The notes under the pieces: model-generated
Databases searched by the model: none
What the model was told of the DNA's origin: nothing
Seen by the model: the letters and a program-made list of their open reading frames with translations, nothing else
Shown here: positions 52,351-61,953 of the stretch, piece by piece
How the letters are laid out: each line of letters starts with the position of its first letter
Numbering within the stretch: the first letter of the stretch is position 1
Made by a program: the position numbers and the translations under genes
From: CAYVVT01 sp964454335
GTDB lineage: Bacteria; Fidelibacterota; UBA8477; JABMPR01
Assembly: GCA_964454335.1 (NCBI GenBank)
Contig: CAYVVT010000005.1
Span: 196,349-260,348, forward strand
Direction of reading: 5' to 3'
Length of the DNA: 64,000 nucleotides

Positions 52351-54483
52351 TCAGGGGATCGGTAGGGTGAAGGCGAAGGTGCTTCCCATCTGCTGACTGC
52401 TGGTGACATGGATCTTACCGCCGTGTTTCTCAAGCAGCTCCTTGCATAACAGCAATCCCAGGCCGGTCCCAACCTCGTCTTCCGTACCGAAGGACTTGAA
52501 ATTCATACCGACATCGAACAACTGATCAACCTGCTTCTGGGTCATGCCTATCCCTTCATCCACGACCTGGAAGAGAACTCTCGAGGTCGCTGTGCTGATC
52601 GCATTCACCTGTATCTTGCCGCCACGGTGTGAGAACTTGATGGCATTGGTGAGCAGATTGCGTAAAACGGTGTCCACCATACGTGGATCCGCCATGACCT
52701 TCAATTTGCGCGGTACGTCACTGGTGATGCTGATATCCTTGGCCCGGGCCTGGCCACGAATGATCTCCACGGCTTCGTCGACCAATTTACGGGCGAAGCA
52801 TGCCCCTGGTTCGAAACTGATCTTGCCGAGTTGCAGGCGTGACCATGCCAGCAGATTCTCCACCAGCTTATGGACACTCCCCGCAGTGCGGCTCATTTCG
52901 GTGAACATCTCCTCCAGCTCATCCCGCTCAAAAGTCTTGAATTCATTCCCAACATGTTCCATCAATTGAGCCAGACTGGACACCGGGCCGCGCAGATCAT
53001 GTGCTATGATGGAGAAGAATTTATCCTTGGTGGTGTTTGAATCCTCAAGATCAGCCTCATGTCTGGTCCGGTGTTGGATCTCATTCTTCAATTCAACGTT
53101 CATCCTGGCCAGTTCTGCAGTGCGTTGCTCCACAAGTTTCTGGAGTTGCAGCTGGTTGTTCTTCAGCAATGACTCCGCTTCCAGCCTGCGGTCCACTTCC
53201 TGTTCCAGTTGTTGCTTATTGAGTTCCATCGACTCATAGGCCAGGGCATAGTTCCGTGCCACCAGGAATGCCTGGCTCACAATGAAAAGGAGAAAGGCAT
53301 ATGGAACGATAAAACCTGTGTTGATGTAATCCAGCGTGTACAGGGAATCATTTATTGCCGCCAATCCCAGGATCGCCGCGCCACCCACGATAATCCTTGC
53401 ATTCCTGTCACCGTGCCACGCCGAACGGTAGACTGCTATAAATGGGAGCACACAAATGGGAATGATGAGGAACAAAAATATGCGTGCGATCTGTGAGATC
53501 GCATAGGTATTCGGGATGATGAGAGTCGAGAGGAATACGAACATGATGACAAGAATGATCCGCCGGGTGAAGGGGATCAGTTTACTCTTGAATGCATCTG
53601 AAAAATACAGTGCTGTTATGGGCACGGAAAGATAAAGACTCAGGTACTCCAGTCTGATCTGGCCACTCCAGGGGATGTGCTCGACAAACATGAAGATCGT
53701 GAAATTTCCTGAGAAAAGGAGTCTCGCGACGAGCAGCAGATAGATGGCGATTAGCCAACGGGAATAGATATCTCGGGGTCTTAAAATGAAGATCCCGAGG
53801 TGGTACACTGCCAGGATCAGGTATATGCCTATGAAGAACAGGTCCCGATAACGGAGGTTATCCAGAAGCTTGATCACCGCAGTTGCTGTACCGAATGCAA
53901 CGGTGCGACCCAGCCCACCATTTCGGAACTGATGATTGGAGACATGGACCGTGATGTCTAGCGTGTCACTGTGTTCCCGGAATCCCAGTACCTGAGGTTC
54001 CCAGGTGCCGATCTCCAGGGCCGGGTCGATACTTGGATTTCCGACGCTGCCGATCTCACGCCCGTTGACAAAATACCTGCTGGCCAGATTGTTCTCCCTC
54101 ACCAGGAAAGCGAGATGTGCATATACATGTGCGGAATCCAGAATGATCCGGCTGACATAGGTGGCATAACCCCGGGGAGGCACAGTCTCGCCGAAAATCT
54201 CCACCTCATTCCAGTATTGTCCCTCAATGGGTACAGCAGGAGCAAGATGTGAGCTGTTGGCCGAATCCACATGTACTCCCCAATGAAAGTACCAGGGACC
54301 CGTTAAATAGGCGATCTCACCTCCGTTGAGGTCCACTTCTCTCAGATCTATCTGACTGCTTGCATGCTCGTCGGCTCCCAGGAGTCCCGTCATAGCAAAG
54401 CATATGGCGAGCAGAATGATACCAGGTCTGGAGAGGATGTGCATTATGGGCAAATTGATCAAGATTGAGTGTTTTCGAAACAT
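52351..54483 (-). CDS. 7TMR-DISM sensor histidine kinase
   Basis: The 710-residue protein has a signal or anchor segment, an extracytoplasmic DISMED2-like beta-sandwich (about 45-205, GPWYFHWGVHVD, YATYVSRIIL, VNGREIGSVGNP), seven membrane segments (about 215-415), a coiled coil, a HisKA domain with phosphoacceptor His in FSIIAHDLRGPVSS, and an ATP-binding domain (NLLTNAIKFS, DEGIGM, GTGLGLLLCKELLEKHGG). DISMED2 domains are predicted to bind carbohydrate-like ligands. No response regulator is adjacent; the orphan receiver at 48727 is a candidate partner. An ATG at 54444 is an alternative start. Confidence 0.9.
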   Translation of the reverse strand: MFRKHSILINLPIMHILSRPGIILLAICFAMTGLLGADEHASSQIDLREVDLNGGEIAYLTGPWYFHWGVHVDSANSSHLAPAVPIEGQYWNEVEIFGETVPPRGYATYVSRIILDSAHVYAHLAFLVRENNLASRYFVNGREIGSVGNPSIDPALEIGTWEPQVLGFREHSDTLDITVHVSNHQFRNGGLGRTVAFGTATAVIKLLDNLRYRDLFFIGIYLILAVYHLGIFILRPRDIYSRWLIAIYLLLVARLLFSGNFTIFMFVEHIPWSGQIRLEYLSLYLSVPITALYFSDAFKSKLIPFTRRIILVIMFVFLSTLIIPNTYAISQIARIFLFLIIPICVLPFIAVYRSAWHGDRNARIIVGGAAILGLAAINDSLYTLDYINTGFIVPYAFLLFIVSQAFLVARNYALAYESMELNKQQLEQEVDRRLEAESLLKNNQLQLQKLVEQRTAELARMNVELKNEIQHRTRHEADLEDSNTTKDKFFSIIAHDLRGPVSSLAQLMEHVGNEFKTFERDELEEMFTEMSRTAGSVHKLVENLLAWSRLQLGKISFEPGACFARKLVDEAVEIIRGQARAKDISITSDVPRKLKVMADPRMVDTVLRNLLTNAIKFSHRGGKIQVNAISTATSRVLFQVVDEGIGMTQKQVDQLFDVGMNFKSFGTEDEVGTGLGLLLCKELLEKHGGKIHVTSSQQMGSTFAFTLPIP

Positions 54484-54655
54484 GATTGCCTGGTTTGTTC
54501 AGACTTCGAAAGATGCAACGATTTTCCTGTCCAGCAAACGATAATTAAGACAGGTATGCAGCTGTGTATCACCTGCTGCAATAACCCCTGTTCCCCATTT
54601 AGTATGGAGACTGGGAAAAACTCATCCTTGAGCATATATTCGCTACACAACAGGA

Positions 54656-54673
54656 GTTATGCACAACCATAAC
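54656..54673 (+). promoter_or_regulatory. inverted repeat GTTATG-N6-CATAAC in the leader of the 54699 gene
   Basis: Perfect 6-bp arms around CACAAC, ending about 25 bases before the start codon and just ahead of the GGAGGGGG ribosome site. It could be an operator or an mRNA hairpin. The rest of the 54484-54698 gap shows no other signal I can support. Confidence 0.4.
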
Positions 54674-54698
54674 GACGATTGAATCGGAGGGGGAACCG

Positions 54699-55850
54699 AT
54701 GCACTATCAATCCAGAACTGAAAACAGGATCATGACCTATTCGGCACTGGCGGCAGCCCTTATAGCTGGACAGGCTTCTGCAGCCGTGGTGCAAACGCCT
54801 AGCGGGGTCACCATTACACCTGGTAATTACCTCGATATCGACTTTGATGGCGGGAACAGGGAATTCAGGATCTCTCTTCAACACCAGGGGGAGAACTATA
54901 CTCTGAATTTACAGGCCTACTTCTACTATACCAATTTCATCCGGACCAATACGACGGGTGTAAACGCGCAGGTCCTCAATGAGAATGAAGTGATCAGTGG
55001 TGGCAAAGTATGGGCAACCAATCCTTCCGGTGATATGGTGCAGACAGATGGATCTGGGGGTATTTTCCACGGTGTCTGGGCAAACAAACAGCACAAATAT
55101 ATCGGCGTTCGTTTTCCGAACAGTCCCGGTCACTCTTACGGTTATATCAGATTATCGACAAATTATAATCCCATGAACCAGGTAACGGTGGATGGCTGGG
55201 GATACGAGACGGTGTACAATACCGCTATTACGACTCCTGATGAGGAATCCTCCTTACCTGTAAGGCTTACCAGATTTGAAGCCGTCCAAGATGGCAAGAG
55301 CATTAACCTCAACTGGACCACAGAATCTGAAGTGGAGAACCTGGGATTTATTCTTGAAAAATGTGTGACTGGCAGCGGTGACTGGAAGCAGATCGCCAGT
55401 TTTGAAACCCATCCTGACCTGGAGGGTCAGGGGAATACCACAGAGCGCACAGAATATCAATTCATCGACGAGAATGTGGAATTTGGCAAGTCCTATGACT
55501 ACCGTCTCAGTGATGTCAGTTTTTCCACTGCGAACCGAGGACAGCCCGCAGTCCTGGAGAATATCGCCGTTCATGCGGTACAGCCGTCCACCTTCAGCCT
55601 TCATCCGGCATATCCCAATCCGTTCAATCCCTCCACCACCATTGGCTTCAATGTACCGGAAGAGGGTGAAGTGACGCTTGCAGTGTACGATCTCAAGGGT
55701 CAGCTGGTCACAACCCTGCTAAATGCAGCTGTCTCAGCCGGAGAACATCGTCTGGAATGGGATGCAGGTGATGTGGCAGCGGGTGTTTACTTCCTGGAGC
55801 TACTCTCCGCTGACCGGCACCAGATGCAGAAGATCACACTGCTCAAATAG
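54699..55850 (+). CDS. secreted T9SS cargo protein with ENRIMTY-type leader
   Basis: The 383-residue protein has a charged leader TENRIMTYSALAAALIAGQASA, written here as two parts (TENRIMTY and SALAAALIAGQASA). It then has a beta-rich domain opening with YLDIDFDGG, a domain containing FEAVQDGKSINLNWTTESEV (fibronectin III-like, common in this group) and a sorting domain (YPNPFNPSTTIGF...). It is a close paralogue of the next gene. The N-terminal domain resembles secreted proteins with an FDGDG-type calcium loop; function is unknown. GGAGG precedes the ATG. Confidence 0.75.
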   Translation: MHYQSRTENRIMTYSALAAALIAGQASAAVVQTPSGVTITPGNYLDIDFDGGNREFRISLQHQGENYTLNLQAYFYYTNFIRTNTTGVNAQVLNENEVISGGKVWATNPSGDMVQTDGSGGIFHGVWANKQHKYIGVRFPNSPGHSYGYIRLSTNYNPMNQVTVDGWGYETVYNTAITTPDEESSLPVRLTRFEAVQDGKSINLNWTTESEVENLGFILEKCVTGSGDWKQIASFETHPDLEGQGNTTERTEYQFIDENVEFGKSYDYRLSDVSFSTANRGQPAVLENIAVHAVQPSTFSLHPAYPNPFNPSTTIGFNVPEEGEVTLAVYDLKGQLVTTLLNAAVSAGEHRLEWDAGDVAAGVYFLELLSADRHQMQKITLLK

Positions 55851-55873
55851 CAACTAACCACATTCACAAATAG

Positions 55874-55897
55874 GGCTGGTATATTACCAGCCTTTTT
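55874..55897 (+). terminator. rho-independent terminator after the 54699 gene
   Basis: GGCTGGTA (55874-55881), loop TAT, TACCAGCC (55885-55892), then TTTTTGTT. Confidence 0.9.
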
Positions 55898-56011
55898 GTT
55901 GTTCCATCCTGCAATAGGGTAACCAATATGAATGTTGTGCTGATCAGGCTATATTTCACGATCGTAAATCGTTGGAATTAATATTCTATGACATACGCAG
56001 AGGGGAACTCC

Positions 56012-57118
56012 ATGAGTAACGCATCGGCTGATTTTTCCAATCGCGAAAATCGGATTATGACATATGCAATGTTGGCTTCAACTTTCCTGATAGGAGGACG
56101 AGCGCAGGGCGAAGTCGTTGTTGTAAATCCCAATAGCACCCTGGTAAACAACTGTCTGTACATCGATTTTGATGGAGATGGCACAAACGATATAAGGGTT
56201 TGCCAGTTCAGCTATGTCGCGGGTGGCACAGTCTCCATGGTTGGCAATCGAGGTCTTCAGAATAATAACAACGCTGTACCTTATGCTGCCGGTGCCCGGT
56301 TTGATTCTGCTGATAACTGGGTAACCAACGCGAATGATCTGGAAGATTTCATTGGTGATGATAAGTATCTTGGGATTCGATTGAGTTTTCCAGATTCGAC
56401 GGGTTACTACTACAGTTGGGTCAGGTTACAGATACCGTCAAATGGCGCAAGCATCACGGTGGTTAGCCATGCCTATGAGACCATTAAAAACCTGGGTATT
56501 CTCGCAGGATCCGAAACATCGTTGCCTGTGACACTTGTTGATTTCAAAGCAATTCAGGATAATCGCACCGTTGTGTTGAACTGGATCACAGAGAGCGAGA
56601 TCGAAAACCAGGGATTCATCGTGGAACGATGCACATCAGGCACGAAGCAGTGGCAGGAGATCGCCAGCTTCCAGACCCATCCCGAACTGGTGGGGCAGGG
56701 CAATTCAACCGTGCGTACAGAGTATGAGTATATCGATGACCAGGTAGAATTTGGAAAGTCGTATGACTACCGGCTCAGTGATGTGAGCTATTCCACGGTG
56801 AACAGGGGCCAACCGGTAGTTATTTCCGGTATTGTTGTCGATGCTGTTCAGCCAGCATCCTTCAGTCTGCACCCTTCCTTTCCGAATCCGTTCAATCCTG
56901 CCACCAGGATCGGTTTCAATTTGTCGGAGGAAAGCAAGGTGCAGCTTGCGGTTTACGATCTCAGAGGCCAGTTGATCACCACGCTGTTGAACGAAGCTAT
57001 CCCGGCTGGCGAACACCAACTCGAATGGGATGCTGCCGATGTGGCGGCGGGCGTCTATTTCCTCGAACTACAGTCTGGCGACCAACGGCAGATGCAGAAG
57101 ATCACGCTGTTGAAATAG
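56012..57118 (+). CDS. secreted T9SS cargo protein, paralogue with ENRIMTY-type leader
   Basis: ATG 56012 is chosen over 55988 because GAGGGGA lies just before it. The 368-residue protein keeps RENRIMTYAMLAS at the signal region, then a domain with YIDFDGDGTNDIR (calcium-loop-like), VDFKAIQDNRTVVLNWITESEIENQGFI and a sorting domain (FPNPFNPATRIGF). Much of the second half is nearly identical to the 54699 protein (EFGKSYDYRLSDVS), while the N-terminal domains differ. It has its own leader and terminator. Function is unknown. Confidence 0.75.
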   Translation: MSNASADFSNRENRIMTYAMLASTFLIGGRAQGEVVVVNPNSTLVNNCLYIDFDGDGTNDIRVCQFSYVAGGTVSMVGNRGLQNNNNAVPYAAGARFDSADNWVTNANDLEDFIGDDKYLGIRLSFPDSTGYYYSWVRLQIPSNGASITVVSHAYETIKNLGILAGSETSLPVTLVDFKAIQDNRTVVLNWITESEIENQGFIVERCTSGTKQWQEIASFQTHPELVGQGNSTVRTEYEYIDDQVEFGKSYDYRLSDVSYSTVNRGQPVVISGIVVDAVQPASFSLHPSFPNPFNPATRIGFNLSEESKVQLAVYDLRGQLITTLLNEAIPAGEHQLEWDAADVAAGVYFLELQSGDQRQMQKITLLK

Positions 57119-57144
57119 AATCCGTCATTGTTATAGACTGATTG

Positions 57145-57170
57145 CCCCAGGCCTTTAGCCTGGGGTTTTT
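57145..57170 (+). terminator. rho-independent terminator after the 56012 gene
   Basis: CCCCAGGC (57145-57152), loop CTTTA, GCCTGGGG (57158-57165), then TTTTT. Confidence 0.93.
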
Positions 57171-57205
57171 CATAATTACACCACATTTTATTTATCAGGA
57201 AGAAT

Positions 57206-57454
57206 ATGACCGATCCGAGGAAACAGGCCGATCTCAACAAAGAGCCAGAGGGGGAAAAGACCTACTCCAGTTACCAGGAATTCTATGATGACATACCCAT
57301 AGAAGGGTCTCTGGGCATTCTGGCCCTGGGAGCCGCAGGAGTGATCCCCTGGCGGATCAAACGGGAAAAGGCTGGTGTTAAACCCGACTTCATTGTGGTG
57401 GAACAGAAAAAGGATGAGGAGGAGCAGCAGGAGGATCAGGATGAGCAAGTCTAA
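57206..57454 (+). CDS. small acidic protein, first gene of the phosphodiesterase-sulfotransferase operon
   Basis: The 82-residue protein starts after AGGA and overlaps the next gene by 14 bases. It has a short hydrophobic stretch in the middle (GSLGILALGAAGVIPW) flanked by charged ends; the last 15 residues are almost all Glu, Asp, Gln and Lys. I do not recognise a family. Tight coupling to the next gene suggests a shared complex or process. Confidence 0.65.
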   Translation: MTDPRKQADLNKEPEGEKTYSSYQEFYDDIPIEGSLGILALGAAGVIPWRIKREKAGVKPDFIVVEQKKDEEEQQEDQDEQV

Positions 57455-59450
57455 GCTCCTGCTTATCGGCTGGGATGCTGCAGACTGGAAGGTGATCCAC
57501 CCCCTCATCGACGCTGGGATGATGCCCACCCTCCAACATCTGGTGGAAACTGGCTCAGCCGGCAACCTGGCCACTCTCGATCCTCCTCTGTCGCCCATCA
57601 TGTGGACCTCAATTGCCACCGGTATGCATGCAGACAAACATGGCATCCTGAACTTCACTGAACCGGATCCCAAGAAGCAGCAGATCCGTCCGGTATCGGG
57701 TCTTTCACGAAAGAAGAAGGCCATCTGGAACATCCTCATGCAGGAAGGCTACAAGGTCCATACGGTTGGCTGGTGGCCCAGTCACCCCTCAGAGCCCATC
57801 AATGGTGTGGCCATCTCCAATTTCTATCCCCACGTGACACAACATGGTATGCAACCCGCCATGATGGCCGATGGGACCGTGCATCCCGAATCCATGGCAC
57901 CAGTCTTTGATCAATTGCGGTTATTCCCGCATGAGCTCACAGCCGCCCACTTGAAACCATTTATTCCAGCTCTCGAGGAGATTGACCAGGAGAAGGATCG
58001 CCGCCTGGGATCTGTGGCCAAGATCCTCGCCGAGGCCGCCACGATCCACAATGCCGCCACCTGGATCCTGGAGAACGAGGAATGGGATTTTCTGGCAGTA
58101 TACCATACTGCTCCGGATCATTTCGGTCATGGTTTCATGCAATATCATCCACCGCGCCAGCCAGGGATCCCTGAACAGGATTTTGAACTTTATCAGCATG
58201 TTGTCCGATCAGGCTACAAGTTCTGCGATATGATGCTGGCCCGTATGCTGGAACTGGCCGGGCCGGAAACTAAGGTTGTCATCGTCTCTGATCATGGTTT
58301 TCATAGCGATCATCTGCTGAAGGTCCAACCTCCGCAGGAACCAGCCGGACCTGCTGCCCAACATCGTCAATACGGAATTATCGTTGCGAATGGGGCCGGG
58401 ATCCGGGAAGATGAGCTCATCTATGGTGCCAGCCTTCTGGATGTTACTCCCACGATCCTTACCATGCTCGGTCTCCCGGTGGGTGAAGATATGGATGGCA
58501 AGGCGCTTGTTCAGATATTTGATGAAGATGTAATTCCGAAACACATTCCGAGTTGGGAGGACGTTCCTGGTGATGACGGTCGTCACCCTGCCGATCGTTA
58601 TGTCGATCCCCTGGCAGAGCAACAGGCGCTGGACCAGCTCATTGCGCTGGGCTACGTGGATGAACCTGAGGAGGATAAGGGACTGGCTATCGAACATAGT
58701 GTACGAGAGTCCCAGTTTTACCTGGCCCGGGCCCTGATGGATAAGAATGAGTACAACGCAGCCCTGCCAATTCTTGAAGAACTCCATGAACAGGATCCAG
58801 ACGCCATTCGATTTACCTTCCGACTGGCACGCTGTTACCAGCACCTGGGACGCGTGGATGATTGTCGCTTTGCAGTGGAGGAGATCTCCATCCAGGTGCG
58901 CAGTACGCACCCACAGCTAAACCTGCTGGAGGGATCCTTAGCGCTGGCAGAGGAGGATTATAGAACTGCACTGGAACATTTTCTCACCGCCGAAGCACAT
59001 TCACCGGCACTTCCCAGCCTGCATCAGCAGATCGGGAAGGCCTTTCTGTCCCTGGATCAGCTCGAGGATGCGGAACGGGCCTTCAACCGGGCCCTGAAGC
59101 TGGATCCGGAGAATCATATCGCATTCAATGGATTGGCCGAGGTCTATCTACGGACTAAAGAATATGAGAAAGCACTTGAGTGCGGGCTGACCTCTGTCGG
59201 ATTGATCTACAACCACCCAAAAGCGCATTACAATGTTGGGATGGCCTTCATCGGTGTACGTGACTTCGTCCGGGCAGCTGAAGCCATGGAGATCACGCTT
59301 TCCATGGCTCCCAACTTCCTGCTGCCGCGGAAGGAGCTGGTGATGCTCTACAGGAACTATCTGAACAAGGGGGATCGGGCGCTCGAGCACCAGTTGGTTA
59401 TTGACCAGATCCAGGAACAAAGTAAACGACGAAAGACTGCTGAAGCATGA
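57441..59450 (+). CDS. alkaline phosphatase superfamily (type I phosphodiesterase-like) protein with C-terminal TPRs
   Basis: ATG 57441, with AGGAGG upstream, gives MSKSKLLLIGWDAADWKVI; an upstream start at 57375 would add unrelated basic residues. Metal sites of the superfamily are visible: GWDAADW, the nucleophile region SPIMWTSIATGMHADKHGI, HTAPDHFGH and VSDHGFHSDH. After about residue 430 come tetratricopeptide-like repeats (LARALMDKNEYNAALPILEEL, GKAFLSLDQLEDAERAFNRALKLDP). There is no signal peptide, so it is probably cytoplasmic, unusual for this superfamily. Substrate unknown; the sulfotransferase-like neighbour hints at sulfate or phosphate ester chemistry. Confidence 0.82.
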   Translation: MSKSKLLLIGWDAADWKVIHPLIDAGMMPTLQHLVETGSAGNLATLDPPLSPIMWTSIATGMHADKHGILNFTEPDPKKQQIRPVSGLSRKKKAIWNILMQEGYKVHTVGWWPSHPSEPINGVAISNFYPHVTQHGMQPAMMADGTVHPESMAPVFDQLRLFPHELTAAHLKPFIPALEEIDQEKDRRLGSVAKILAEAATIHNAATWILENEEWDFLAVYHTAPDHFGHGFMQYHPPRQPGIPEQDFELYQHVVRSGYKFCDMMLARMLELAGPETKVVIVSDHGFHSDHLLKVQPPQEPAGPAAQHRQYGIIVANGAGIREDELIYGASLLDVTPTILTMLGLPVGEDMDGKALVQIFDEDVIPKHIPSWEDVPGDDGRHPADRYVDPLAEQQALDQLIALGYVDEPEEDKGLAIEHSVRESQFYLARALMDKNEYNAALPILEELHEQDPDAIRFTFRLARCYQHLGRVDDCRFAVEEISIQVRSTHPQLNLLEGSLALAEEDYRTALEHFLTAEAHSPALPSLHQQIGKAFLSLDQLEDAERAFNRALKLDPENHIAFNGLAEVYLRTKEYEKALECGLTSVGLIYNHPKAHYNVGMAFIGVRDFVRAAEAMEITLSMAPNFLLPRKELVMLYRNYLNKGDRALEHQLVIDQIQEQSKRRKTAEA

Positions 59451-60001
59451 TCACAGTGGTTTCAGGCTTACCCCGCTCAGGCACATCGATGATGATGCAG
59501 ATGCTGGCTGCCGGTGGCTTGGAAATCCTTATGGATGAAATCCGCAAAGCGGATGACGGTAATCCCCTGGGCTATTTCGAGTATGAGCCTGTAAAACGGC
59601 TGATTCAGGAGCAAGACTGGCTGAAATCAGCCGAGGGAAAGGTTGTAAAGATCATCTCGATCTTCCTCGAGCATCTGCCGGAAGAGTATGATTATCGGGT
59701 GATCTTCATGCAGCGGGATCTTGAAGCTGTGGTTCGATCCCAGAATGAGTTGATCCGCAAGCTGCAGGGCGAGACTGCGGCCGGCAATATGGATATTCTA
59801 AAGAGGACGTTCCAGCAACAGGTGGCGAAAACGCTGAGTTGGTGCGAGCACCGTCGGAACATCGATCTGACAGAGGTGGAATATCAGGCAGTGCTGGATA
59901 ATCCACAGCAGGAGGCGGAACGGATCTCGAAGTTTCTCGGGGGAGTGGATGCCACTTCCATGGCCAGAGCAGTTGATCCAGACCTGCAACACCATATCTA
60001 G
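59447..60001 (+). CDS. sulfotransferase-like P-loop protein
   Basis: The 184-residue protein opens with VVSGLPRSGTSMMMQMLAAGG, the PAPS 5'-phosphosulfate-binding loop of sulfotransferases, and has VIFMQRDLEAVVRSQ in the region of the 3'-phosphate contact. It is shorter than most family members, so it may be a minimal or non-catalytic form. Its ATG overlaps the stop of the phosphodiesterase-like gene (ATGA). Its stop overlaps the stop of the convergent typA gene. Confidence 0.82.
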   Translation: MITVVSGLPRSGTSMMMQMLAAGGLEILMDEIRKADDGNPLGYFEYEPVKRLIQEQDWLKSAEGKVVKIISIFLEHLPEEYDYRVIFMQRDLEAVVRSQNELIRKLQGETAAGNMDILKRTFQQQVAKTLSWCEHRRNIDLTEVEYQAVLDNPQQEAERISKFLGGVDATSMARAVDPDLQHHI

Positions 60002-61824
60002 GTGTCGTATTTCTCCTTGCGTCTCTGGACCAGACGCTTGTTCATGTCCAATTCCATCTTTCGCAAACGAATGTTGTCAGGAGTGATCTCCACCACCTCG
60101 TCCTCGGCGATGAATTCGATGGATTGATCCAGGGTCAGCAGATGAGGCTTGCGCAGGGTGACCGTCGCCTCCGCAGTTGAACTGCGGATGTTGGTGAGCT
60201 TCTTCTCCCGGCAGATATTGACATCCAGATCACCCGGTCGATTGCGCTCGCCGATGATCATGCCTGCGAATACAGGTGTACCAACCTCGATGAACAACTC
60301 TCCTCGATCCTCCATGGCCAGGCTGGCGTAGGTGGTCACCTTGCCGGGTCTGTCTGCCACGAGAGCACCACTGTTACGCTGTGGGATCCGGCCAAACCAG
60401 GGCGCATAACCTTCCATGATGGTATTCATCACCCCGGCACCCTTGGTGTCTGTGAGGAATTGGCTGCGAAATCCGATGAGCCCGCGAGAGGGGATACGGA
60501 ACTCCAGGTTGATCCGTCCGCTGCCATGATTGATGATGTTCACCATACGTCCCTTGCGCAGCGATAGCTTCTCGCTCATGACCCCCACGAACTCCTCAGG
60601 GATATCCAGGTAGAGCATTTCCACCGGTTCCAGCACGACGCCATCCTCTTCCCTGGTGATCACATGGGGTTTTGCAGCCAGGAATTCAAAACCCTCACGC
60701 CTCATGGTCTCGATGAGCACCGCCATCTGCAGTTCTCCCCGGCCGCGTACCTCGAATGCGTCCGCACGCTCAGTCTTGCGGATCTGTAAGGCCACATTGT
60801 GACGTGTTTCACGCTCCAGCCGTGCCAGCAGGTGTCGGGAGGTCAGATACTTGCCATCCTGTCCCGAGAAGGGTCCATTGTTAACGTAGAATATCATGGA
60901 AACCGTAGGTTCATCCACGCTGATACGGGGCAGTGGTTCAGGATTGTCCACAGAAGTGATGGTGTCACCGATCTGAACATCCTCCACCCCGGCCAGGGCA
61001 ATGATGTCACCCGCCTCAACCGATTCCACCGACTGCTTCCTCAATCCTTCGAAGTTATACAGCGCCGTAAACTTGATACCGTTACGGATCTCGCTTTCAC
61101 CATGTAACGAATACTGACTGTTCATGGAAAGTACTCCATTCGACAGGCGGCCGATGGCGATCTGGCCCACATAGGAATCATAATCGAGATTTGCCACCAG
61201 GAACTGTGGGATCGCATCGTCAACGGCTATCGGTCCCGGTATGCGATCCAGGATGGTCTCGAACAGATGGTGCAGGTCCTGGGAGTCATCCCCGAGTTCC
61301 TGGTGGGCCACACCGGTCTTGGCATTGGTGTAGAGCACCGGAAATTCGATCTGGTCCTCATCGGCATCCAGATCGATGAAAAGATCATAAACCTCATCGA
61401 GCACCTTGTTGATACGAGCATCAGCCCTGTCGATCTTATTGATAACCAGCATGATAGGAAGATGTTTCTCAAGTGCTTTCTTAAGTACAAAGCGGGTTTG
61501 TGGCAAGGGCCCTTCACTGGCGTCAACCAGCAGGATCGCACCATCAACCAGGCTGAGACTGCGTTCAACCTCCCCACCAAAATCAGCATGTCCGGGTGTA
61601 TCCAGGATGTTGATCTTAACGTCCCTGTACCAGACTGCCGTGTTCTTTGCTGATATCGTGATACCGCGTTCTCGTTCCAGGTCCATGGAATCCATGATCC
61701 GGTCGGCTACTGTCTGATTCTCGTGAAAGATCCCGCTCTGTTTCAGCAAGGCGTCCACCAGGGTCGTCTTGCCGTGATCAACATGGGCGATGATGGCGAT
61801 ATTCCTGAATTTACCCTTACGCAT
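59998..61824 (-). CDS. typA: ribosome-associated GTPase TypA/BipA
   Basis: The 608-residue translational GTPase has G1 AHVDHGKTT, the switch RERGITISAKN, DTPGHADFGGEVER, NKIDRADARI and the TypA-specific C-terminal region (NHGSGRINLEFRIPSRGLIGFRSQFLTDT). TypA acts in ribosome assembly and stress adaptation. Upstream AGGAG lies about 15 bases from the ATG. Its last four bases overlap the end of the sulfotransferase-like gene on the other strand. Confidence 0.97.
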   Translation of the reverse strand: MRKGKFRNIAIIAHVDHGKTTLVDALLKQSGIFHENQTVADRIMDSMDLERERGITISAKNTAVWYRDVKINILDTPGHADFGGEVERSLSLVDGAILLVDASEGPLPQTRFVLKKALEKHLPIMLVINKIDRADARINKVLDEVYDLFIDLDADEDQIEFPVLYTNAKTGVAHQELGDDSQDLHHLFETILDRIPGPIAVDDAIPQFLVANLDYDSYVGQIAIGRLSNGVLSMNSQYSLHGESEIRNGIKFTALYNFEGLRKQSVESVEAGDIIALAGVEDVQIGDTITSVDNPEPLPRISVDEPTVSMIFYVNNGPFSGQDGKYLTSRHLLARLERETRHNVALQIRKTERADAFEVRGRGELQMAVLIETMRREGFEFLAAKPHVITREEDGVVLEPVEMLYLDIPEEFVGVMSEKLSLRKGRMVNIINHGSGRINLEFRIPSRGLIGFRSQFLTDTKGAGVMNTIMEGYAPWFGRIPQRNSGALVADRPGKVTTYASLAMEDRGELFIEVGTPVFAGMIIGERNRPGDLDVNICREKKLTNIRSSTAEATVTLRKPHLLTLDQSIEFIAEDEVVEITPDNIRLRKMELDMNKRLVQRRKEKYDT

Positions 61825-61953
61825 AAGCTGTTTGCCTACTCCTGTTTTAACTGCGCGCTATATGTGTCCATTCGTGTGGGGATGCAACTGAAAAGAATCA
61901 TTTCATCATCCAAATTGATTCGTGACTATATTAGATGGGGACGCATTCCGCAA

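Noticed and set aside
58209..58910. 233-codon minus-strand frame inside the phosphodiesterase-like gene
   Set aside because: Opposite the metal-site and TPR region; no start signal or family.
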